This document shows positions 9,299 through 16,436 of a DNA stretch of 36,292 nucleotides, piece after piece. A model generated the notes under the pieces. It was given only the letters and a program-made list of their open reading frames with translations. It was not told the origin of the DNA and ran no database searches. How positions within the stretch are numbered: position 1 is the first letter of the stretch; every line of letters begins with the position of its first letter. The stretch comes from Streptomyces sp. L-9-10 (GTDB taxonomy: Bacteria > Actinomycetota > Actinomycetes > Streptomycetales > Streptomycetaceae), in the NCBI RefSeq assembly GCF_004151105.1, contig NZ_PHRF01000051.1, forward strand, positions 1 through 36,292, given 5' to 3'. The position numbers and the translations under genes were made by a program.

Positions 9299-10657
9299 CT
9301 AACCAGGGATGGAGCCGGCCACGACCGGCCTGCGCCTGATCACCAGCGCCATCAGCGCCGCCGCCGCGCACAGCGCCCCCGAGGCGTACCAGACCACGTC
9401 GTACGAGCCGAAGACATCCCGCGCCAGACCGCCCGCGAAGGCGATCACCGCCGCGCCGACCTGGTGCGAGGCGAGGACCCAGCCGAAGACGATCGCGCTG
9501 TCCTCGCCGTAGTGCTCGCGGCACAGGGCGATCGTCGGCGGGACGGTGGCGACCCAGTCCAGGCCGTAGAAGACGATGAAGAAGACCATCGGCGGTTGGA
9601 CGGAAGGCGCCAGCAGCATGGGCAGGAAGAGCAGCGAGACACCGCGCAGCGCGTAGTAGACCGCCAGCAGCCTGCGGGCCTCGAAGCGGTCGGTGAACCA
9701 GCCGGAGGCGATCGTGCCGACCACATCGAAGACGCCGATCACCGCGAGCAGCGAGGCGGCGGCCGTGATCGGCATGCCGTGGTCATGGGCGGCCGGTACG
9801 AAGTGGGTCTTGACGAGGCCGTTCGTCGAGGCGCCGCAGATCGCGAAGGTCCCGGCGAGCAGCCAGAACGGCCCGGTGCGCGCCGCCGAGATCAGCACCG
9901 AGACCGCGCGCCGCGCGGCGCCCGTCACCGGCGCGGGCTTGGGTACGAACGTCCCGGAGCCGTACGCGGGCAGGCCGACGTCCGCCGGATGGTCCCGCAG
10001 CAGCAGCCAGACGAACGGAACCACCGCGAGGGCGGCCAGCGAGACCGTGACGGCGGCCGGGCGCCAGCCGTGGTGCTCCACCAGCCAGGAGAGCAGCGGC
10101 AGGAACACCAGCTGCCCCGAGGCGCCGGCCGCGGTGAGGATGCCGGTGACCAGTCCGCGCCGCGCCACGAACCAGCGGTTGGTCACCGTCGCGGCGAAGG
10201 CGAGCGCCATCGAACCGCTGCCGAGACCGACCAGGACGCCCCAGTACAGGACCAGCTGCCAGGCCGCGGTCATCCAAACGGTCAGTACGGAACCGACCGA
10301 GATGATGGTGAGCGCGACGGCGACGACCCGGCGGATACCGAAGCGGTCCATCAGCGCCGCGGCGAACGGCGCGGTCAGTCCGTACAGCGCCAGGTTGACC
10401 GAGACGGCGAAGCCGATCGTGCCGCGCGACCAGTCGAACTCCGTGTGCAGCGGCTCGATCAGCAGACCGGGCAGCGAGGCGAACGCCGCCGCGCCGATGA
10501 TCGTCACGAACGTGACGGCGGCGACGAACCAGGCCCGGTGGACGCGCCCCGGGGCGCGGGGCGGGAGCGGCGCGGGGGGCTCAAGCGGCACGGACGGGTC
10601 GGGCGCCTCGGCGCCGTTCGAGGAGAGGTCGGTTGTCTGGGTCACGTCAGACAGCAT
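9299..10657 (-). CDS. MFS transporter (oxalate/formate-antiporter-like)
   Basis: 452 aa with about 12 predicted membrane helices, starting around residue 42 after a disordered Pro-rich N-terminus. MFS signature elements are visible: the loop DRFGIRR between helices 2 and 3, and the same loop in the second half (DRFEARR). The helix pattern (FASLPGLLIEPLHTEFDWSRGTIGFAVSVNLALYG) resembles the OFA/monocarboxylate branch. Substrate unknown. It lies downstream of the second MFS gene on the same strand, 133 bp apart, so co-transcription is possible. ATG 10657 has no clear Shine-Dalgarno. Confidence 0.85.
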   Translation of the reverse strand: MLSDVTQTTDLSSNGAEAPDPSVPLEPPAPLPPRAPGRVHRAWFVAAVTFVTIIGAAAFASLPGLLIEPLHTEFDWSRGTIGFAVSVNLALYGLTAPFAAALMDRFGIRRVVAVALTIISVGSVLTVWMTAAWQLVLYWGVLVGLGSGSMALAFAATVTNRWFVARRGLVTGILTAAGASGQLVFLPLLSWLVEHHGWRPAAVTVSLAALAVVPFVWLLLRDHPADVGLPAYGSGTFVPKPAPVTGAARRAVSVLISAARTGPFWLLAGTFAICGASTNGLVKTHFVPAAHDHGMPITAAASLLAVIGVFDVVGTIASGWFTDRFEARRLLAVYYALRGVSLLFLPMLLAPSVQPPMVFFIVFYGLDWVATVPPTIALCREHYGEDSAIVFGWVLASHQVGAAVIAFAGGLARDVFGSYDVVWYASGALCAAAALMALVIRRRPVVAGSIPG

Positions 10658-10773
10658 CGGGGGGCGCCGGGCCGCCGACGAGTGGCCCGACGGTCAGCAT
10701 TCGCTGGGATCGGGCCACCCCCTCGCGCGCCCTCGCACCGCCCCACGACCACCGCCCCCACGACCTCCGCCGT

Positions 10774-10818
10774 CACTCCGCTCACTCCGCTCACTCCACC
10801 CGCTCCACCCGCTCCACC
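10774..10818 (-). repeat. 9-nt x5 tandem array across the stop codon
   Basis: On the minus strand GTGGAGCGG, GTGGAGCGG, GTGGAGTGA, GCGGAGTGA, GCGGAGTGA. The TGA of the MFS gene (10791-10793) is inside the third unit, and TGA recurs in frame in the next two units. Upstream units encode Val-Glu-Arg repeats at the protein C-terminus. Confidence 0.85.
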
Positions 10819-12095
10819 CGTTTCAGGCCCCGGATCGCCGGTACGGACAGCAGCACCGCGCACACCCCCACGTTGATCACCGCCCCGGCCACCAGCACTT
10901 CCCGTACCCCCACCGCCTCCGCGACCGGCCCGGCCAGCGCCCGCCCCACCGCCAGCATGATCAGCGAACCCGCCACGTCGTACGCGTGCAGCCGGTTGAG
11001 CGCCTCGTCGGGGATCTGCGTCTGGACCGTCGTCGACCACATGACCAGCCAGAACGCCAGCGACACACCCCCGACGAAGAAGCCCGCGGCCAGCAGCGGC
11101 ACCGGCACGTCGTACGCCAGGACCAGGACGTTCGCGATCACCCCGAACAGCGAGAGCGCGCCCGCGAACAGGGGTCTGACCGGCCGCAGTCGCATCGCCA
11201 GCAGCCCGCCCGCCACATTGCCCGCGCCATGGACCGTCATCATCAGACCGAACATCGCCGAGCTGTGCCGCTCGGTGACGACGACCGCCTCCAGCGGTGT
11301 GATCGGGCCGAGCACCGTGATGCCGTACACCGACCAGACGGCGATGACCCCCCACAGCCAGGACCTGGCCCGGAACTCGCGCCAGCCGCCGAGGAGTTCG
11401 GCGAGCATCGACTCACCGGTCACCACCGGCGCGACCGACGCCATCCGGATCAGGAAGAGACAGATCCCGCTGATGCCGAAGGTGGCCGCGTTGACCCCGA
11501 AGATCAGGCCGGGCCCGCCGAAGCCGGCCAGCGCGCCCGCGATCGCGGGGCCCGCCATCGCGGTCAGCGACTCCGCGACCCGCAGCACCGCGTTGCCCCG
11601 CTGCACATCGGGCGCGAGCCGCGGGAGCATGCTGGCCACCCCCGGCTGGAAGATCGCGGCGCCCAGGCCGTTGAGCGCGCTGAGCGCGTAGACGAGCCAG
11701 AGCGCGGGCGCGGGCGCGCCCGCGGCGAAGGCGACGGCCAGCACCGCCGTGCCCACCAGTCGTACGCCGTCCGCCAGCACCATCATCCGGCGCGGCGTGA
11801 ACCGGTCGGCCAGCACTCCCCCGACGATCACGAACCCGGCGAAGCACGCCATCCAGGCGCCGAGCGCGAAGCTGACGGACGACGCGCCGTACCCGGCGTC
11901 GAGCAGACCGGCGGCGAGGGCGACGGGCACCATGCCGTCCCCGAAGCGCGCGATGGTACGGGCGAGGAAGAAGAGCCGGAAGTTACGGTTCCAGAGGGTA
12001 CGGACGACCCCTTCCGGCGCCGTTCCGGCCGGGGCTTCGTACGGATGGGCGGCCGGCTCGGGAATGCCCGGAGCCACCGTGCGCTTTTCTGTCAC
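10791..12095 (-). CDS. MFS exporter (EntS/MFS_3-like)
   Basis: 434 aa from GTG 12095 (VTEKRTVAPG). The longer frame back to 12260 runs through the divergent promoter and into the regulator gene, so it is rejected. About 12 helices; features such as WNRNFRLFFLARTIARFGDGM, LADRFTPRRMMVLAD and LSALNGLGAAIFQPG fit the exporter branch that includes EntS and macrolide-efflux proteins. It is divergent from a GlxA-type regulator 89 bp away, which probably controls it. A DasR-like palindrome lies between them. The C-terminus ends in VERVERVE encoded by a tandem repeat that continues through the stop. Confidence 0.85.
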   Translation of the reverse strand: MTEKRTVAPGIPEPAAHPYEAPAGTAPEGVVRTLWNRNFRLFFLARTIARFGDGMVPVALAAGLLDAGYGASSVSFALGAWMACFAGFVIVGGVLADRFTPRRMMVLADGVRLVGTAVLAVAFAAGAPAPALWLVYALSALNGLGAAIFQPGVASMLPRLAPDVQRGNAVLRVAESLTAMAGPAIAGALAGFGGPGLIFGVNAATFGISGICLFLIRMASVAPVVTGESMLAELLGGWREFRARSWLWGVIAVWSVYGITVLGPITPLEAVVVTERHSSAMFGLMMTVHGAGNVAGGLLAMRLRPVRPLFAGALSLFGVIANVLVLAYDVPVPLLAAGFFVGGVSLAFWLVMWSTTVQTQIPDEALNRLHAYDVAGSLIMLAVGRALAGPVAEAVGVREVLVAGAVINVGVCAVLLSVPAIRGLKRVERVERVE

Positions 12096-12115
12096 AGACG
12101 CGACTGATATCAAGG

Positions 12116-12131
12116 AATGGTCTGGACCACC
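12116..12131. promoter_or_regulatory. DasR-like operator (dre-like)
   Basis: Core TGGTCTGGACCA (12118-12129) is an inverted repeat TGGTC-TG-GACCA, one base off the DasR core TGGTCTAGACCA, and 13 of 16 positions match the full consensus as I recall it. It lies 20 bp upstream of the MFS start and 54 bp upstream of the GlxA-type gene, in the shared promoter region. Other HutC/GntR regulators would also be compatible. Confidence 0.5.
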
Positions 12132-12184
12132 AGAGTCCATCCGAGGAACGGACCACGAAGACCGGAGGACAGGAGAGCCACACC

Positions 12185-13213
12185 ATGCCGGACCGCCGCC
12201 CGCACCGGGTCGTCGTCCTCGCCCTCGACGGAGCGATACCCTTCGAACTGGGCATCCCACAGCGGATCTTCGGCCGCGCGCGTGACTCCTCCCGCGAGCC
12301 GCTGTACGAGATCGTGACCTGCTCGGTCCGGGAACCGGGGCCGGTACGGACCGACGCCGACTTCTCGATCCTGGTCGAGAACGGCCCCGAGACGCTCGCC
12401 ACCGCCGACACGGTCGTCATTCCCGCGTCCTACGAACTGGGTCCGGTCTTCGACGAGGGCAGGCTCACCGGCGAACTCCACGCCGCGTTCGCCCGGCTGC
12501 GGCCCGGCACGCGCATGGTCTCGATCTGCACGGGCAGCTACGTACTGGCCGCCGCCGGATATCTGGACGGCCGCCCCGCCACCACCCACTGGTCCTCCGC
12601 CGCCCACTTCCAGCGGCTGTTCCCGCGGGTCAAGGTGGACGCGGACGTCCTGTTCATCGACGACGGCGATGTACTGACCTCCGCGGGGGTCGCCGCCGGG
12701 ATCGATCTGTGCCTGCATATCGTCCGGCGCGATCACGGCACGGCGGTCGCCAACGAGGTCGCGCGGCGTACGGTCGTCCCGCCGTACCGGGACGGCGGCC
12801 AGGCGCAGTACATCGAACGCCCGGTCCCCGAACCGCAGCTGGCGACCACCGCGACCGCGCGCGGCTGGGCCCTCACGCGCCTCCACGAACCGATACAGCT
12901 GCGGGACATGGCGGAGCAGGAGTCGATGTCCGTACGGACGTTCACGCGCCGCTTCCGCGAGGAGGCCGGGATCAGCCCGGGGCAGTGGCTGGTGCTGCAA
13001 CGGGTCGAACGGGCCAGGCATCTGCTGGAGTCGACGGATCTGTCGGTCGATCAGGTGGCGCGGGACGCGGGGTTCGGCACGGCGCAGTCGATGCGGCAGC
13101 ATCTCCAGTCGGCGCTGGGCGTTCCGCCGACGGTCTACCGCCGTACGTTCCGCGCGGGCACGGGCACCGGCACGGCCGCAGGCGCGGGAGCCGGAGCCGG
13201 AGCGGACCGGTAA
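12185..13213 (+). CDS. GlxA-family (DJ-1/PfpI + AraC) transcriptional regulator
   Basis: 342 aa. The N-terminal half is a DJ-1/PfpI glutamine-amidotransferase-like sensor domain with the nucleophile-elbow motif MVSICTGSYVLA (Cys115). The C-terminal half (about 220-325) is an AraC double HTH: MAEQESMSVRTFTRRFREEAGISPGQWL and VDQVARDAGFGTAQSMRQHLQSALGVPPTVYRR. The last 20 residues are Gly/Thr/Ala repeats. GGAG lies nine bases before the ATG. It probably regulates the divergent MFS exporter. The ligand is unknown. The stop region carries a direct repeat and a strong terminator follows. Confidence 0.9.
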   Translation: MPDRRPHRVVVLALDGAIPFELGIPQRIFGRARDSSREPLYEIVTCSVREPGPVRTDADFSILVENGPETLATADTVVIPASYELGPVFDEGRLTGELHAAFARLRPGTRMVSICTGSYVLAAAGYLDGRPATTHWSSAAHFQRLFPRVKVDADVLFIDDGDVLTSAGVAAGIDLCLHIVRRDHGTAVANEVARRTVVPPYRDGGQAQYIERPVPEPQLATTATARGWALTRLHEPIQLRDMAEQESMSVRTFTRRFREEAGISPGQWLVLQRVERARHLLESTDLSVDQVARDAGFGTAQSMRQHLQSALGVPPTVYRRTFRAGTGTGTAAGAGAGAGADR

Positions 13214-13259
13214 GTACGGACCGGTGAGGTACGGGGGCGTTCAGCAGGGGCGTTCAGGA
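13204..13259 (+). repeat. Direct repeats spanning a stop codon
   Basis: GGACCGGTAAGTAC (13204-13217, with the TAA stop inside) is followed by GGACCGGTGAGGTAC (13218-13232). A second pair, GGGGCGTTCAGCA and GGGGCGTTCAGGA, occupies 13234-13259. Confidence 0.8.
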
Positions 13260-13308
13260 GCCGGATGGCGGGCGCGCACGCGCCGCGTCGCCGTCCGCCA
13301 TCCGGCTC
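13258..13308. terminator. Bidirectional terminator hairpin
   Basis: Perfect 14-bp stem GAGCCGGATGGCGG / CCGCCATCCGGCTC with a 23-nt GC-rich loop, between convergent genes ending at 13213 and 13465. Confidence 0.75.
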
Positions 13309-13464
13309 ACCCCGGCGTCCGGGCTCCGAGAACCGGCACCGGGCCACGAACCGCACTCGCCGAGGACACGACCCGCGCCCTCGGCGTCCCCTCGCGGCGG
13401 ATCGCTCACCCCAGCGTGATCACGCCGGAGTGCCCCGTCAACGGCGATTCGGGGGATCGGCGCG

Positions 13465-13938
13465 TCACGCCGGCCGCGGCACAGCGCACGAGGGCTCATA
13501 GACGGCCGGGGCATATGCTTCCGGCGCTACCCCCGGCGCGCTTCTGTCGACCTCGCACCAGATGCGCTTGCCCGCGCCCTCCGGCTGCCAGCCCCACCGG
13601 TCGGCCAGACCGTCGACGAGTTCCAGACCGCGGCCGTTGGTGTCCTCGCCGTCCGCGTGGCGCGGACGCGGCGGGCAGGCGCTGGCATCGGCGACCTCCA
13701 CCCGTACGGTCCCGGCCTCGGCCGCACCGGAACCGAAGAGCATCCGCAGCACCGCCGGACAGCCCGTGTGCACCACGGCGTTGGTGACCAGCTCCGAGAT
13801 GAGCAGGATCAGCGTCTCGGCGACCGGCTCATCGTCCTCTATGCCGGAACCGGCCAGCCTGGAACGGGCCCATCTGCGGGCCCGCCCCACCTCCGCGGGA
13901 TCCGGCCCGACCTCCAACTGAACCTGAAGCACCTGCAC
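13465..13938 (-). CDS. RsbW-like ATP-binding regulatory protein
   Basis: 157 aa from a GTG. It is a single HATPase_c_2 domain. The N-box ELVTNAVVH, the G1 region EVADAS, and the G2 motif GRGLELVDGLADRWG place it with Streptomyces anti-sigma/serine-kinase-like ATPases. Such proteins bind or phosphorylate STAS partners or sigma factors. A STAS protein and a sigma factor are encoded within 2 kb, which is suggestive but not proof of partnership. The C-terminal 25 residues (Pro/Ala/Tyr) look disordered. Three 9-nt repeats of AGAGT type lie 60-85 bp upstream. Confidence 0.85.
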   Translation of the reverse strand: MQVLQVQLEVGPDPAEVGRARRWARSRLAGSGIEDDEPVAETLILLISELVTNAVVHTGCPAVLRMLFGSGAAEAGTVRVEVADASACPPRPRHADGEDTNGRGLELVDGLADRWGWQPEGAGKRIWCEVDRSAPGVAPEAYAPAVYEPSCAVPRPA

Positions 13939-13996
13939 CGCTCACACCATCCGAACCGGCGGACACATCGCCTCGCGCCTCGACAAGGTCCTCAAC

Positions 13997-14023
13997 AGAG
14001 TCACAAGAGTCTCAAGAGTTACG
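13997..14023. repeat. 9-nt x3 direct repeat upstream of ATPase gene
   Basis: AGAGTCACA, AGAGTCTCA, AGAGTTACG in tandem, 60-85 bp upstream of the RsbW-like gene start. It could be a regulator binding array. Confidence 0.5.
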
Positions 14024-14393
14024 GAACGTGATTTCCTTGCGAGACAGCATGGTTGACGTACAGTCACCGCAACAAGCGCTTCGGGCATATTCCAGCGCGA
14101 AGGAGTACGCGTAGTGCATACTGTGCGACGCGCGTCGCGGGGAGTCGAACACGGGCGCGCACGGCGCCTATGTACCGCGCGAGCGGCGCGCATTCGCGAT
14201 CCCGGAGCCGCCGTACCGGCAGCACCGCGACCGTCGCGCCTCGCAACCTCTCGCACCCCACGGAGCGTACCGGAGGCCGGACTCGACTCCGGCGTGTGAC
14301 GGCCCGTCGGCAGGACACAACCCGGTATCGGCCCCGGACGGCGCGTTCCGGCCACGGACGGTGACGCATCACAGTGCTGAGGCCAGAGCTTTC

Positions 14394-14410
14394 CCCTTCC
14401 ACCGGAAGGG
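14394..14410 (-). terminator. Hairpin downstream of the EF-hand gene
   Basis: 7-bp stem CCCTTCC / GGAAGGG with a 3-nt loop, about 150 nt past the EF-hand stop on the minus strand. Plausible terminator, but short. Confidence 0.4.
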
Positions 14411-14449
14411 AGTTACCGGGCGAGTCGCAGGGGTGAGTTGCCGAGGCAT

Positions 14450-14549
14450 GTCGCCGCGGCCAGGGACCGAGCACGTCACCGCGGCCGATGACCGAGCGAT
14501 TCGCCGCGGCCGATGACCGAGCGGGTCACCGGGGCCGGCGCACCGGCCC
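14450..14549 (-). repeat. 25-nt x4 tandem array abutting a stop codon
   Basis: Four consecutive 25-nt units (14450-14474, 14475-14499, 14500-14524, 14525-14549) sharing CCGCGGCCGATGACCGAGCG with drift in the outer copies. The array ends eight bases from the EF-hand gene stop at 14558. Confidence 0.85.
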
Positions 14550-14557
14550 CGCACCGC

Positions 14558-15073
14558 TCATCCGGGCTCGGGCGTCACGTAGTACGCCGCGAAACCGGAC
14601 AGGATCTCCCCCTCGTGGATCCTGCCGTCGTGGTCCACGTCCAGCTCCGCCGCCACCCGCGTCGCCGCCTCCGGCTCGACGCCGAGCACCCTCAGCGCGC
14701 GCTCCGCCGACGCCGGGGTCACCCCGCCGCCGTCCTCGTCGGCCACGGCGATCGCGGCGCGCAGGAACGGGCGGGCGATCTCCGCGAACCGCTCCGGGTT
14801 GTCGCGCAGCCGCTTCACCGCGCCGGTGACGAACTCCTGCCTGCTGACCCGCTGGTCGCCGTCCACGTCGGCGATCCCGGCCATGCCCTGCCAGAACGCC
14901 TCGGCCCCGCTGTAGAGCGCCTGTCCCTTGTCGGAGCGTGCCGTCGTACCGAACTCGGCGAGCAGCGCCGCCGCCGCTCCGCTGAAGTCTTCACGGTCGA
15001 TGTACCCGCTGCCGTCCTGGTCGAAGGCTGCGAACCGGGAGGCGATCTTGGCCTCGTACTCTGCGCTGTCCAT
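14558..15073 (-). CDS. EF-hand calcium-binding protein (calerythrin-like)
   Basis: 171 aa, starting MDSAEYEAKI. Four EF-hand loops are visible. Loop 1 DQDGSGYIDRED, loop 2 DVDGDQRVSRQE and loop 4 DVDHDGRIHEGE have the Asp/Asn-rich positions and the final acidic residue. Loop 3 (DEDGGGVTPASA) lacks the last acidic residue and is probably non-binding. This three-active-plus-one layout and the length match prokaryotic calerythrin-type sarcoplasmic EF-hand proteins, which are cytoplasmic Ca2+ buffers or sensors. It lies upstream of the RsbW-like gene on the same strand, and next to the STAS gene. Confidence 0.9.
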   Translation of the reverse strand: MDSAEYEAKIASRFAAFDQDGSGYIDREDFSGAAAALLAEFGTTARSDKGQALYSGAEAFWQGMAGIADVDGDQRVSRQEFVTGAVKRLRDNPERFAEIARPFLRAAIAVADEDGGGVTPASAERALRVLGVEPEAATRVAAELDVDHDGRIHEGEILSGFAAYYVTPEPG

Positions 15074-15128
15074 CCCCGGAGCGTACGACGGCCGGGGGCC
15101 GCGATGTGTCCCGTTACGCGCGGAGCCG

Positions 15129-15503
15129 CTATGCCGAAAGCGGCTGGACCGCGTCGTCGACGGCCGCGGGCACGTCCGGATAGACCTCGAAGAGCCGGCG
15201 TACGCCCAGGGCCGCCAGAACCCGGTTGACGTGCGACCCCGCCTCGGCGCCACGGGCCGGCAGGATGACATGGAGTCTGCCGCGGCAGGAGTGGAGCAGT
15301 CTGCGCGAGGCGATCAGTACGCCGACCCCGCTGGAGTCGCAGAAGAACACCTGAGAGAGGTCGAGCACCACCGAGTGGCGCCCGGCGGCGACCGCGTCAT
15401 GGACCCGCTGGCGGACCTCCGGCGAGGTCACGATGTCCAGTTCACCGGTGATGTGCAGCACGGTCCACGGGTCCTGCTCGGACTCCTCCATCGTGAGCGT
15501 CAC
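15129..15503 (-). CDS. STAS-domain anti-anti-sigma factor
   Basis: 124 aa from GTG 15503, chosen for GAGGAAAGG just upstream. One STAS domain: VLHITGELDIVTSPEVRQRVHDAV, then SVVLDLSQVFFCDSSGVGVLIASRRLL with the phosphorylatable Ser in DSSG. Proteins of this type bind an anti-sigma ATPase unless phosphorylated. A divergent ECF sigma gene follows at 15855 and an RsbW-like ATPase lies at 13465. From memory, S. coelicolor has the same STAS/sigma pair at SCO4410/SCO4409. A 14-bp direct repeat lies 28-80 bp upstream. Confidence 0.88.
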   Translation of the reverse strand: MTLTMEESEQDPWTVLHITGELDIVTSPEVRQRVHDAVAAGRHSVVLDLSQVFFCDSSGVGVLIASRRLLHSCRGRLHVILPARGAEAGSHVNRVLAALGVRRLFEVYPDVPAAVDDAVQPLSA

Positions 15504-15854
15504 GCGCCTGGACCTTTCCTCGGGTACCTGGGCTGATCCGGAAGAGACGATCCGCAAAAGCCCGAAGAGGCTGATCCGGAAGTGGCCCTTCCTCATCCCG
15601 CCACTGCCCCGCCGCGCCCCCGTGAAACGTTGTCACACCCCACTTCGCCGCCCGCCGCCGTCCGCGCCGGACCCGCAGGAGCGCCTCGGGGGCGCACTTG
15701 GGCAAAGGGGAGTGCGTTATCTGCGGCGCCCACTACATTCGAGGGAACGATGGCCAACGGTGGCCGCCGACGGGCTTCGACATGATGGTGGACAGGGGCA
15801 CGGGAACGGACAGAGGCACAGGCAGGCGCACAGAGGAACAGGGCTGGGGGTCGC
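15504..15854. other. 351-bp divergent promoter region (STAS / sigma)
   Basis: Contains the direct repeat GGCTGATCCGGAAG at 15531-15544 and 15569-15582, 38 bp apart, close to the STAS start. The segment 15790-15845 is a drifted purine-rich repeat (GGCACGGGAACGGACAGA-like) before the sigma ATG. No convincing extra gene. Confidence 0.5.
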
Positions 15855-16436
15855 ATGGCGAAGGACACACCGCCCCGGTGGGACCGCAGGATGCACCAGC
15901 GGCTGACGCGGGGCGAGGCGGCGGCTCTCGGGGAGCTGTACGACCGGTACGCGTCCCTGGTGCACGGCCTGGCCCATCGGGTACTCGACGACGACGCCGC
16001 GGCCGACCGGGTCACCCGTGAAGTGTTCGGTCATGTCTGGGAGAACCCGGACACGTACGACCCCAAACAGGGCTCCATACGCTCCTGGGTGGCGAAAGTC
16101 ACACAGCGGCTGGCCGTGCAGCGGCTCCGGCGTACGGAAGCGGAGGCGTACGAGGCGCGCGGCGACGGTTCGGCGGAGGAACTGGAGCAGAAGATAAGCC
16201 GGGTCTCGGTGGCCGCGCGGGCGGACTACATAGTCAGGTCGATGCCGACGCCCCTGTGGAACGCACTGGAGCTGGCGTACTTCCAGCGCAGGGACTACCG
16301 CCAGACCGCGGCGGACCTGGGTGTCACGGAGGACGAGGCACGGCGCCGGCTGCGGCTCGGGCTGCAACTGCTCTCCACGGCCAACACCCAGGCACGGAGT
16401 GGCTCGTCGCCGCCGGGAAACGGACGTTCCTTGTGA
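15855..16436 (+). CDS. ECF-type sigma-70 family sigma factor
   Basis: 193 aa. Region 2: ALGELYDRYASLVHGLAHRVLDDDAAADRVTREVFGHVWENPDTYDPKQGSIRSWV. Region 4: PTPLWNALELAYFQRRDYRQTAADLGVTEDEARRRLRLGL, with the HTH in its second half. Regions 1 and 3 are absent, the ECF layout. It recruits core RNA polymerase to unknown promoters. The downstream gene overlaps its stop (GTGA), so the two are translationally coupled as in sigma/anti-sigma pairs. The ATG has only a GGGGG stretch upstream. Corresponds by context to SCO4409. Confidence 0.9.
   Translation: MAKDTPPRWDRRMHQRLTRGEAAALGELYDRYASLVHGLAHRVLDDDAAADRVTREVFGHVWENPDTYDPKQGSIRSWVAKVTQRLAVQRLRRTEAEAYEARGDGSAEELEQKISRVSVAARADYIVRSMPTPLWNALELAYFQRRDYRQTAADLGVTEDEARRRLRLGLQLLSTANTQARSGSSPPGNGRSL

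Larger units (their letters stand above)
13939..14557. other. 619-bp intergenic region with repeats and a possible broken gene
   Basis: Holds AGAGT-type 9-nt repeats (13997-14023), a hairpin at 14394-14410 and a 25-nt array (14450-14549). A plus-strand frame free of stops runs from 14115 to 14516 with about 80% G/C at third positions in its first 77 codons. It lacks a normal start. A well-spaced AAGGAG (14100-14105) before GTG 14114 instead feeds a 61-codon frame one base away, with poorer codon use. I cannot call a gene with confidence. Confidence 0.4.

Noticed and set aside
9693..12107. Long plus-strand frame opposite the MFS genes
   Set aside because: Antisense to two clear membrane transporters; composition and lack of domains mark it as a shadow frame.
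14135..14160. tRNA-like GTTCGA segment on the minus strand
   Set aside because: No cloverleaf or acceptor stem can be drawn around it.
15698..15854. Upstream plus-strand frame with a CxxC (ECVICGAHYIRG)
   Set aside because: TTG start without support, runs out of frame into the sigma gene; likely chance.
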